Below are positions 12,778-22,843 of a DNA stretch of 64,000 nucleotides, piece by piece; position 1 is the first letter of the stretch; each line of letters opens with the position of its first letter. The DNA is from Coprinus comatus (lineage: Eukaryota; Basidiomycota; Agaricomycetes; Agaricales; Agaricaceae). Position numbers and translations under genes: made by a program. The notes under the pieces are model-generated. The model had not been told where the DNA came from and searched no databases. It was given only the letters and a program-made list of their open reading frames with translations. Location: assembly GCA_034638255.1 (NCBI GenBank), contig JAWPGT010000005.1:496001-560000 (forward strand), read 5' to 3'.

Positions 12778-13100
12778 TTTGGAACAGCAAGAAAATTAAA
12801 TGAAAACCGTTGAAAAGACTGTCGTTTGGGCTGAAAAGTTGAAACAAAAGGCCACTGAAGGGCTGCTACTGGTCTCGAATCAAAGAAACGGGAGATCTGC
12901 AGGTATACGGGTTAGCTTGAGTGACAACAGTAACTAGTGGGTCTGTGAGACTTGCCTCGGATGAATGAAAGAAGACGAGTCGAGATCTACTCGAAAGGAT
13001 GAAGGAGAGAGAGAAAGAAACGAAAAGAAGAGGAGAAGAGAAAGGGGTGAAGAGAGTCTAACACTCGTCGCTCTGTCTTTATAAAGTGACACTCACCATG
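12778..13100 (-). promoter_or_regulatory. Strong-type promoter of the cupredoxin gene: TATA box plus CT-rich leader
   Basis: A palindromic ctttataaag lies at 13077-13086, about 300 bp upstream of the ATG. Just downstream of it in the sense direction (12990-13060) is an almost pure pyrimidine tract, seen as a purine tract on the + strand. TATA plus CT block is the arrangement known from highly expressed fungal genes. Confidence 0.6.
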
Positions 13101-13736
13101 AGAAGATGCGAACCTCCATGGTAACAGATATCAAAGATGATCTGGAAGTAGTTCCATAGTGAATCCTATTGGTGGACCATACATACGGTATTGATTCCTC
13201 GTCGTGGATTGGTTCGTTCGTCGTTGTCAGTGCGATGCGAATCTCCGGATGGATGACCAGTGATTGCATCATTCAACCTCCATGCCCAAGAACATTGGCA
13301 TCACCAACAAGTCTCTGAATCAATCAATTGCAACTCCGTGATGCATCGCGAGGGCCAGTGTACATAGATTTTTGCCAAAGAGTATTCAACTCAAAGAATC
13401 CGACAGATACGTGAGTAATATAGGTTCGTTGGGTTGTAGTAAAGGTACGGGGGTGTGACTGTAATTATCTCACGTCTTTATCATATCATATCTTGGTTAC
13501 CTGAAACTACAAGGTCCTATTAATAGTCAGGGTAAACTACTGGATATTATAAATATATTCGGCTTGTTCATCGAAACAAATGGGCACAGATGGGCACGCA
13601 GACTGAATACAAATTCCATACGACATGCATCACTCACGGCTATCCGTTACGAAAAAAAATTGTGAAACCAATCAGCAAACCAAGAACTCTTGAACTCCCA
13701 TCTGCCAATCACTCTGTTGCAACCGACAAACTGTCA
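13101..13736. other. Intergenic, upstream of cupredoxin gene
   Basis: About 640 bp of AT-rich sequence, probably more distal regulatory DNA of the cupredoxin gene and the 3' flank of the Mso1-like gene. Nothing specific recognised. Confidence 0.4.
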
Positions 13737-14734
13737 TCATCGCCTCCTTCTCTGTGGCCCGGACGGTAGTCCAATACGGGGCTGGATGACTGCTGGTGTT
13801 ATGGGTGCCTTTTCAAGATAAGGTGGGTGGGTATCGCTATTGGTATAGGAATCCCTCTCAGAGGGATCTGGTGCTCCAGCCCTTCGTCTAGCATCGCGAA
13901 GCTCTTTCAAGCGGTCTGCTCCTCTCGTCCTTTGCCCAGACAGACTCTGTATATCTGAAATTTCTGAACGATCCGAGACAGTGCGGGGCAAGGGTGTCAA
14001 TTGTTGAGATTGATTCTCGTCAAACGCTTCCGATTGAGGTATTTGAACAAGCCGGTCTTTCTCGCTGAACAACCAATCAGGTAAATCGGACATATCTTGT
14101 GCTTTTGCTATATAGTACGCTTTCATTGCGCGTGTCAAACGAGACTCTTGTCCTGGTGGTGTTTCTGCTCGTGGTATCAGTATTGAACCACCCCACAAGG
14201 TAACTTGCTTACCTTCACCAGACACCTTCGTGAGGTTCGAGCTCCACGTGTTACCAACGCTCGTCAGTGCATTGGCAGCTTTCGTAACGGCATTCCAAAT
14301 GGAATATGCATTGTCTTCAGCCTCATTTATCGCGGCTTTGTCTTAAGGCTGTCTCAGGAATGTGTGTGTGGATTTAGACATAATATTAAGGGGTCACCTG
14401 TGCTCGTGTGTACACTTATATAAGAAGATTGGGATTGCGAGCCAACATCACCAGTCTGAGGTTGCAAATACTCAGGTCTGGTTTGGCCCGTTCTCTGATT
14501 GTATTTGGTTTCTGTGTGATCATCATCGGTATCTTTGTTCGATATGTACATTGTAGGTCCATGATCTGCCATCGGGCGTCGTGGGGGTTGAGAATGTGTA
14601 TTAGGAAGCACAGGGGCTATGTATTGGGAGCGCGACGAGAAGGAAGAAGGTTCGGATAGAGGGGCATTAGGCGTTGCAGGTCTACTGGGACGAGGGGAGG
14701 ATGGGAGGCCAATTTGACGGGTACGAGATATCAT
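13737..14734 (-). CDS. Mso1-like Sec1-binding protein
   Basis: Probable small regulator of exocytic SNARE assembly. The start at 14734 (MISRTRQIGLPSSPRPSRP) opens a Ser/Pro-rich disordered N-terminal exon. After an intron near 14345-14400 comes NAYSIWNAVTKAANALTS then VGNTWSSNLTKVSGEG, an amphipathic segment with the spacing of Mso1 Sec1-binding regions. Next is ESRLTRAMKAYYIAKAQDMS with DLPDWLF, comparable to the AYY-x-K-x-PxWL element of fungal Mso1-type proteins. The C-terminal third is disordered with a coiled RLKELRDARRRAG stretch and ends PQRRRR. The assignment rests on short motifs, so another small membrane-traffic protein is possible. It is divergent from the SQR gene across 210 bp. 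Confidence 0.55.
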
Positions 14735-14944
14735 CGTAGTGGATGAATGTGGTTCTGTAAAGCAGAGATGATAAGCAGTCCATTAGAGATATACGACTTT
14801 ACAGCTTGGTTACGAGCAGAGATGTTGAGCATCTGTGACAACTTACTGTCAACATATGTGACTGCCAGACTAATTATGATCATCGTATTGCGCAATACGC
14901 TTACGGGTAGGATCGGCGCGTACTGTCGGTTTCCTACCAACATT
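14735..14944. promoter_or_regulatory. Shared divergent promoter, Mso1-like / SQR genes
   Basis: 210 bp between the two chosen start codons. An in-frame upstream ATG for SQR at about 14875 would shorten it. No strong core motif seen. Confidence 0.4.
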
Positions 14945-16617
14945 ATGTTCGTCCAATCTCGCGCAGCAAAAACCCGTGCATCTGTTCTGTGGAGGCGACA
15001 TGCAAGCTCGGAGGCTAACGCTGACAAATTCAAGGTTCTTATTGTTGGAAGTGGTGCGTGTGACCATTTGTCTTGATGTGGTGACGAATAACCGAACTTG
15101 GATTCTTTGAAATTTCTCTCAGGAAGTGCCGGTTTGTCAGTTGCGAACCAAATATACAATCGCTTCAAGGCATCTGGGAAGACATTGAACAATGGAGATG
15201 TTGCCATTGTCGACGCGGCCGATTACCACTACTATCAGGTGCGGCTTTATGCTGGTCACACCCAATCCGTTTACTGACCCTTGCTTAGCCGGGATGGTAT
15301 AAAGTTTTCACTATGGCATTCCCCCCTTTTACTCATTCTCTACTAGGACACTTGTCGGCTCAGGTTTAAAACAAAAAAGCGAATTCCGAAAACCACTCAC
15401 CTCCCTCTTGCCTAATCACATATCATTGATTCCCGAAAACATTAAGTCTTTCACTCCCGAAAAGTCTACTGTGACTACCGAATCTGGACGTGATATTACA
15501 TATGACGCCCTTGTGGTCGCTGCTGGACTTCAAATTAACTGGAATGGTATCAAAGGTCTTTCACAAGCCCTCGCAGACCCCAACTCGGGGGTTTCGTCTA
15601 TTTATTCCTTCAACACCTGTGATAAAACTTGGAGCGACATAGAAGGACTGCGATCTGGATCGGCTATATTTACCCAGCCTGCAAGCATCATCAAATGTGC
15701 CGGCGGTACGACTTCTAATCTATGTGTGATAGTGGCTGAATTTAACACTTATTTGTTAAACAAGCTCCCCAGAAGGTAATGTGGATGGCATGGGACCGAT
15801 TTCGGCGGACGAACCGCGGTGGCAAAATCTCCGTTGATTTCTATACTGGTTTGCCAACTATGTTTGGTGTCAAAAAATACTCGGATGCGTTGAATGCCTT
15901 GCGTGAAGAGAGAAAAATCGGTGGTCTATTTCAACACAACCTTATTGCAATAGACTCTACAAATCACAAGGCCACTTTCCAAAAGGCTGATGAGTCTACT
16001 GTGAATATTGGTTATACCATTTTACACGCAACCCCACCAATGGGTCCCTTAGACTTTATTAAAAATTCCCCTCTGGCCGACGCTTCAGGATGGGTGTCCG
16101 TTAACCCGAGAACAATGCAGCATACCAAGGCAGAATACAGTAATGTTTTCTCGCTCGGAGATTCGTCATCATTACCAACTTCGAAGACTGCCGCTGCCAT
16201 TACCGCACAGGCACCCGTTTTGACAGAGAACCTGTATTCTTTCCTCGAAACTGGCAGTGTGTCTAACGCGCTCTATAACGGCTATACAAGCTGTCCGGTA
16301 CGTATCACAACACCTTGAAAGATTATTGCACGCTCTTATATTCGGTTATTATTGTAGTTATTGACTGGATACGGCGAGCTCATGCTTGCGGAGTTCAAAT
16401 ACGGTGCTGAGCCCAAAGAAACATTTAGTTCATTTTTGGACCAAGGAAAAAGTAACCAACTATTCTATTGGTTTAAAAAGGAGTTATTTCCCGCCGCATA
16501 TTGGAAATATATGGTATGAATTTCGTTTCTACAGATCATCGGAATCCTCACATAATGAATTAGGTCAGAGGCCAGTGGTTCGGTCCTAAAGGTCTCTCGC
16601 GACCATTCTTTGACTAG
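14945..16617 (+). CDS. Mitochondrial sulfide:quinone oxidoreductase (SQR; Hmt2/SQRDL type)
   Basis: FAD enzyme of the inner mitochondrial membrane that oxidises sulfide and passes electrons to ubiquinone. The leader MFVQSRAAKTRASVLWRRHA is basic, hydroxylated and without acids, a good presequence. It is followed by FKVLIVGSGSAGLSVANQIY, the FAD-binding dinucleotide fold. Across further introns come DVAIVDAADYHYYQPGW, YDALVVAAGLQINWNGI, IIKCAGAPQKVMWMA (conserved redox Cys), GLPTMFGVKKYSDAL, VFSLGDSSSLPTSKTAAAI and KKELFPAAYWKYM. The stop is at 16617; about 450 residues. The position where human SQR has its second trisulfide cysteine (GDC..PTSKTAAA) is Ser here. The ATG at 14945 is preferred; an upstream in-frame ATG (MIIVLRN..) would lengthen the leader. 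Confidence 0.93.
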
Positions 16618-16686
16618 CGAAGTATTCTACTCTGTGGCACTCTTAGTTATATGCCTAGACTACAATATAAGTAGAATAATAAGGCA

Positions 16687-17009
16687 TCAGTGATCGCCAC
16701 TTGTTGTCGCATAACGATCTTCAAGATCCTCCTGACCTCCAAAGCCACCTTCAAAGTCTTTACTGGAGTCTGGTACTATCTCTTTGCCCTTTGATAGCTG
16801 CTCTCGGATAGCCGCCAGCTGCTCCTGTTCCTAGAGCTAAGACTCAGATCGATGTTCTTCGTACAAAATTACTGGGACTAACCTTTTGGTGAGCGTACTT
16901 GGTTTCTTCTGCTTGCTCCTTCTGCTTCCAAGCGCCATCCTAAACTTGTGTTAGTGTATAATTCATGACTTATAGTAAAGCCTACTTGTGCTGTTGTTCC
17001 AGAGGACAT
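16687..17009 (-). CDS. IF1-like (IATP) ATPase-inhibitor family small protein
   Basis: A three-exon, 74-residue protein. Exon 1 encodes MSSGTTAQ, exon 2 DGAWKQKEQAEETKYAHQK and exon 3 EQEQLAAIREQLSKGKEIVP plus an acidic/glycine tail ending EDRYATTSGDH. The middle matches the minimal inhibitory helix of mitochondrial F1-ATPase inhibitor IF1 (GAF-x-KREQAEE..Y followed by EQLAA) very well, including the Glu-rich face. Known IF1 proteins block ATP hydrolysis by F1 when the membrane potential falls. Two things are odd: there is no mitochondrial presequence before the motif, and the C-terminal tail with FEGGFGGQEDLEDRY is not part of classical IF1. The upstream minus-strand frame stops before any alternative ATG could add a leader. 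It is divergent from the Src1 gene. Confidence 0.75.
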
Positions 17010-17187
17010 TGTGTTATAATAACTGAGGAAGAGAGAATTACAATGAGGCGGTGTGCTGAGTTGACGTCATGGAAGGCTGCACGTGCCAATGTGCCACTGG
17101 TTGCACGTGTTGGTGGTCGGTGTTCTGTTTGTTGATTGTTTGTAGGATGGGTTTAGACCTCCACTGACTTTGTTAGTCCCTCCGACA
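17010..17187. promoter_or_regulatory. Shared divergent promoter with CRE palindrome and two E-boxes
   Basis: 178 bp between the IF1-like and Src1-like start codons. It contains the full CRE palindrome TGACGTCA at 17062-17069 and two CACGTG E-boxes at 17080-17085 and 17104-17109, all within 48 bp. These are classic bZIP (ATF/CREB) and bHLH (Cbf1/USF-like) sites. Their use here is inferred from sequence only. Confidence 0.6.
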
Positions 17188-19977
17188 ATGTCGCGACTCA
17201 CCGCTGCCCAGGTTATTAGCCTAGGCGAATATCTAGAACCTGACTTCAACCCATCCTCTCTTACTGTATCACAGCTTCTGGGCGTCTTAGGTTATCATAA
17301 CGTCACTTTTCCTACGCCATATTCGAAACCTAAACTTGTGCAGTTGTTTAATGAACAAATCAAGGAAAAAAGTAACAAATTAAAGAAAGAACTCCTAAAA
17401 AGAACGAATAGCCTTGCTAGTGATGAAGGCATTACTGATGGTGTAACAGGCAAACCGTTAAGCAAGGTAGGTTGCTACAGATAACTGTGGGCATAAATAA
17501 ACTCATGAAATGAAAAGGTACCAATAACCCGTCGGTCCTCAAGGCGAGCACCCAAGGCCCCGGCTGCCACTAGTGATGATGAAGCATCTCCCGTCCGATT
17601 CGAACCGGTGAGCTGGACCTTCTGCTCCATTATGAGCCTAGTCGAAAAGGACTGAAGTTCAACAAGGTAAAGCGAAGGCGTTCTTCCGCTCAACCAACCC
17701 TTGGAGGTACCACCTCTCGACGTAAAGCACCCGTCGTTTCAATCGTTGAAGAAAGTGAATCGGAAGAAGAACAACCGGTCAAAAAAGTCAGTAGAAAGAA
17801 GAAAACAACAGATTCGGCTGCTACCCAGTCTCGACGCGTGTCAGTTGTGAGTACACTTGGTGTCCTATGCGTATCATTACTCATATCTACACTAGGGAGA
17901 AGATAGTGGATGGGAAGACAACAATATCTTTCAATCAGGAGCCGAAGACTCATCTCCAGCTCGTCCGAGTCCTCTTCGACCCAAATCTGCACGAAAGAGT
18001 CTCATCCCACACAAATCTCGAAAATCCTCTTCTGCTCCCCCTCAATTATCACCACCTCCTTCACCCCTCTCGTTAAAGAAATCTCCAGCATCACCCTTGC
18101 CCCAGGTCATGGATTTCCGACCCGAATTGCCATCGTCTCTGCCTACGCGAGATTTTCGCTTGCCTCAGCGGACAGCGCCTATTGAACCTGTGAAAGAAGA
18201 GTCCCAAGAGTTCAATGAAACAGAACAAGGTCATGAAGTCAACGAAGCCATTGACGAAAACGACGTCGAACTAGATCACGTAGTTGATCATGAAGAGGTG
18301 GAAGTTGCACAGGATTTAAGAGTAGTGTCTGAGGAATCAATCGCACATTCAGACTTGGAGAGTGTCTCTGGAGTTGATTCTGAGGCGAAAGCAGCGGTAT
18401 CGAGAAGGGTAGCTGAGAGTGTAAAAGCTCTGGAAAAACGACGTGCAGAGTCGAAGCAAAAACCTTCATGGCTGGTGCGATTTTTTGTTTTAGGATTGGC
18501 TTCGATCTTGGCCTACCATGTCCACGACTACAAAGTCCAATCAGAAGCGATCGGATATTGTGACGTTGGCACTAAAACAAGCACGGCTGCCCGAGAGGTC
18601 AAGGCTCGCCACTTAGCAGCACACGAATGCAACCTAGAAAACCGCACTACACTCTACCCACCCACCGATGGATTCCAGCATGACTTGGCATCTTGTCCGC
18701 TGCCACCGCTCCTTCCACTTCCACAGCCTGAGTCCTGTACGCCATGTCCTGACCATGCTACATGTTCTCAGTTTGGGGTGACCTGTGACTCTGGTTATCT
18801 TCTTCGCCCTAATGCATTGGTGTTCTTCCTTCCGACGCCACCTGGATTGTGCAATGTATCGCTCACTACAGGATTCTCACCATCCGAGCGAATTTGGGGA
18901 GCTCTCTTCGACTCCCTCAACGGTCTGCCTGGTTTAGGTAGTGTTGCATTGCCACCGCGCTGTCTGGAAGATCCTAACCGGAAACGACACATTGGTGTCT
19001 TGGGTAAAGCACTCGAAACAACGTTAGGGAGGGAACGCGGAACGCGTGTGTGTGCAGGTGGCAAGGTCGTACAAGTACATGTCAAGGATGCTGATGGTGG
19101 AGATGCGAAGAAATGGGGTGTCGAGATTTCGATACTAAAGGAGACTATGAGACAGAAGGCACCGGTAAGTCTTCTATGTTACTCTGTGGCCTGAGATTAA
19201 AGGAACTTCTTTCAGGCCAACATCCTTCCTGCTTTCGATGACACTTTCAACGAGGCTATTCAGCAGCTCGTCCAATGGGGCGGTGTCTTCATTGGAGAAG
19301 ACACACTGTGAGTATATCAACGAATGTGAAAAAAAACAGTGTTCTAACGGTCAAAAATTAGGGGACACCGATATCTAGCACACAAAACTCCGGAATTGAC
19401 TTGGGATTGTGTAATTACTGTGAAAGCAAGGGAAACGTGGTCTGCATGGAAATCAACAGTTTTTGGTATGTGCCTCAATTCTTTGCGCATTTTTACGTTG
19501 AGAAACAATGACCTGATGGGTCTCCCGATCGATATTCATTTAGTCACACTTGCAACTTTCCTTGGCGCATTTCTTGTCAGAGCCCGTTACATCCGAAACA
19601 GGGTAGATGCCAAACGTGTCGGAGAACTAGTGCAAATTGCGATAGATACTCTCCGCAACCAAGAAATCGCGCACTATACGGATCCAGTGACAGCACCACA
19701 GCCCTACATATCCTCTTTGCAATTGCGTGACTTAATCTTACAGGACGAGCATTCTCTTCCCGTTAGACGACGCCTCTGGGACAGAGTGGAACACATTGTA
19801 GAGAGCAATGCGAATGTGCGCGCAAATATGGAGGAAGTCGAGGGCGATGAATTGCGCGTTTGGAGATGGGTCGGATCAAGCCGAGCAAGGCGAATCGAGG
19901 GTGGTGTCGCGTCTGAGGTTTCTTCTCCCATTCGTTCACCCGAGACCCCAAATAAATCGGAGGTGGCTGACCAGTGA
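17188..19977 (+). CDS. Inner nuclear membrane protein Src1/Heh (Man1-Src1 family)
   Basis: Integral protein of the inner nuclear membrane that tethers chromatin and helps nuclear-pore quality control. The N-terminus (MSRLTAAQVISLGEYLEPDF, then LTVSQLLGVLGYHNVTF and SKPKLVQLFNEQI) is the HeH/LEM-like helix-extension-helix domain. A long basic and acidic linker follows, with RRKAP and KKVSRKKK as possible nuclear import signals. A first membrane segment (SWLVRFFVLGLASILAYHV) is at about 18470-18530. The lumenal Man1-Src1 C-terminal region is Cys-rich (ESCTPCPDHATCSQFGVTC). A second membrane segment (IHLVTLATFLGAFLV) near 19530 leads to the winged-helix-like C-terminal part (LRDLILQDEHSLPVRRRLWD). 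Several introns between 17466 and 18090; about 750 residues. All expected parts are present. Confidence 0.88.
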
Positions 19978-22843
19978 TGCAGACGAGCCGCGAAATATTT
20001 TCCTACTATAATTACTATTTCCCACACTGCAGCGATCTTCTGACAGGCCGAGATATTGGCATGGGTACTAGACAACATACTTGCGCCCTACTTTTCACCT
20101 ACCGCGTTTGTAGATTTGGGGTTATCCCTCTTATGAGCTTTCCCAGTCTTCTAGGGTTCTCGTGGATATAAAGGGAAGTTCTTTTGTTTTCCATCGCGAC
20201 TTGGACATACTTGATGTGCTATGGGAATTTACTTTACTGCAATAATTTGATTTAGCTCTGTGAGTGTAGCATATCATTATATAAGTATATTGACTCGTGG
20301 AACCCGGGATGATCTTGAAACATCCAGAAACTTGCATGACTTCTAACGGTTAAGACTTTGTCCGCAACGTTTGGTATGTCAGATACTCTTGGTTTGTAAT
20401 CAACCGTCAAATGAGCGCTTGGGCCGGGAAGTCGGATGAATCTATTTCGGGAACAGCTTCAATGTGAGTCCAGGCAGTGCTCAAAAATTGTTTTCAAGGT
20501 CGGTGATCAGGAGGCCCGAGACTTCCAGAAACCACACCACACATACCAACCCCCCAGATCTTTATATGAGATGGCGGCTACTTGTCCGGTGTTGAAGATC
20601 ATAAGAACGACGGGAAGTCGGCGAGTTTGACAGAGAATCTCTGTAATCGAAGATGCGACCGATTCGGAGATGGCGTCCCTTGGAGATTGTATGGGGATCA
20701 AGTCAGACTTAAAGAGTGTCCGAAGTGGATCGCATAATTGGTAAGATATTCGCTGGTTGAGTCAAGTTTGAATATTGAATCATCGCATTTGGCATATACA
20801 TATATGAGTTTACACTGATATTGATAGTATCGTACCCACTGTATCAAGTAACTGAAGTGCTATAGAGATGATGCATCAAGTGTGAACTAGTGGCGGGTGG
20901 TGTGTGTGTGCGTGTGGAAATTTCGGCGTTGTCGTGAGGATCCGAATCACTATTTCTCCCATAGTAGCCTAGACGGTGTCCATGTTACATGTACTTCAGG
21001 ATAGTTATCTTGTCCCAAATCGGTCTATCGCAGCACTGTCTCTGAGATGAATGAGCCAAACGTATACTACACAACATATGTTATCGATCATTGATTTGTC
21101 GTTGTATGCTCTCCATGTAAAGTGATATTCCCCATCATCTCAACAGAGAAAAACGAGTGAATGGTATCTAACGCTTGTTCTCAGCATCGACAACTACCTT
21201 GGTTATATAATTACGAGGATAACAAAAACCCGGGGTGTGTGACTAGTGTATCTAAAAATCGATATTGTAATTGGTGCCTCGGGGTGGATGTCTCTACAAA
21301 TACAAGGCTGCACAGAACTGGTGGGTCAGCTCACATCAAACCACCGACTTCAGGTTCAATGGGTAAGTAAATTACAGTATTTCCGTACTGTGCAGCCACA
21401 GTTCATAACATATTTTCCTGAAATCATTGTTCATTTGCTACTTCTCCGTTATCCGGCTGTAAAGGAGGACCACTGAACAAAACAGCTGATCTGCGCCGTC
21501 CCTCTGGTCCCTCTCAAGTTCCGGCCAAGCCATTCCATAAATCTCTCTCTCCAGAATTGTCCTATCCAGAACATTCGGAACTAACAATAGTCGCGTTGAG
21601 CTGCTTTATGCATATGATATTCCCGTGTATACGGTATACGCGAAATTAAAGCCACCACGTAGCCCCACCACCGATCCGGCAGCTTTTCCCGAGCGCGTAT
21701 ATTCATTCTCGCTGTCCCTCTGGAATTCACATAACTCTTTAATGAGTGTAAGAGCGTACGGCGAGGTGCTACATACAGTTAATTTCGAGGGCCTGATCAT
21801 TCGAAATGCATTTCCTGAGTGGAACTCGGAAGAACATATGCCATAAACGTTATAGATCCTATTTTAAGTGCCAGTATATGGTCATCATCATACAAACAAC
21901 AGAACGGTCTAGACTTTGACTAGATGGATCACAAAGTTCACAAAACAATGACCACTCAGCTTACGGTACGTACTACGACATCGCAATTTGTTACTCCATC
22001 ATGATGTGCTTATTACTCATGAGGAACAAAAGCTTTGCTCATCATATGTTTCCAGTCGTTTATATCTGTCAACCCCACACTAAGTAAAGAAGACCGACAG
22101 ACCGAGAAAATTGAAGCCGGGATCGAGTCATCGGTTAATGACAATTACAGGGGAACCATCATTTGAAAAGAGTGGGGAAGAGAAACGTGGGGCTATATGG
22201 GGCTATATGTAGTGTGATACTAGTGGGCTACATACATGTTTAGAAATAAGTACTCAGAAATACGCGGTACCGGGAGCTTCACGAGAAGCAGCAGATACTA
22301 ACAGGGCAATTTATTACCACGTCGAAGTTCGCCCAATAAGGCAAAACCAACATCGAGGGCTCGTTCTTCTATCCTTCGGGGCTAAGTCACGGACAGGCTA
22401 TGGACAATAACAATTGTTCAGTTTGTGGATTGCAATGGAGTAAATGTTGACATCTAGATATATAGCGCAGTCGCTCGATAGCTCTTGTGTTGATCATGGA
22501 AGCCCTAGAACAGAGAGTCCTTGCTTTGGGGGTTGTTTCTTGCAGTTTGTTTATCTCAATCACCACACAAGAGAATCTTATCCAAGGCAGGGGGGTTGGG
22601 TTGTGTGGTAAGGGTTTCCCGCACCTTCGGAACCTCTTGCCTATATCGGACACGTTGTATCTACTTTAGCCAATGAAAACAATGTTTCCTTTCTGTCGTT
22701 TCCAACTTGCCTCCTCAAGTATATTACCGTAGATCTCCTTTGGATCATCTGTACATGTGTGTGCGCCGCCCCTTGGCCGCCCCCATATATTATGTGTGAG
22801 TGTTTTATGCAACACCCTCGATCTAGTAGTACGGTATATTCAT
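19978..22843. other. 2.9-kb gene-poor region
   Basis: No gene can be supported here; open frames are short and lack family-like sequence. One stretch, 21541-21846 (+), stays open for about 100 codons without an in-frame ATG at its left edge and reads somewhat protein-like (RVELLYAYDIPVYTVYAKL, later FPERVYSFSLSLWNSHNSL), so it could be a gene relic or an exon. A short direct duplication, ggggctatat, occurs twice at about 22191-22210. No tRNA, terminal repeats or target-site duplications are recognised. Confidence 0.45.

Noticed and set aside
14731..15207. 158-codon minus-strand frame (MATSPLFNVFPDALKRLYIW..)
   Set aside because: It lies antisense to the SQR first exons, whose coding sense is clear from the FAD-binding motif.
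22387..22653. 88-codon minus-strand frame downstream of Vps23
   Set aside because: No conserved features; Arg/Cys/Leu mix typical of chance frames in this DNA.
19978..22843. Transposon in the gene-poor region
   Set aside because: No transposase or reverse-transcriptase motifs, terminal repeats or target duplications could be seen.
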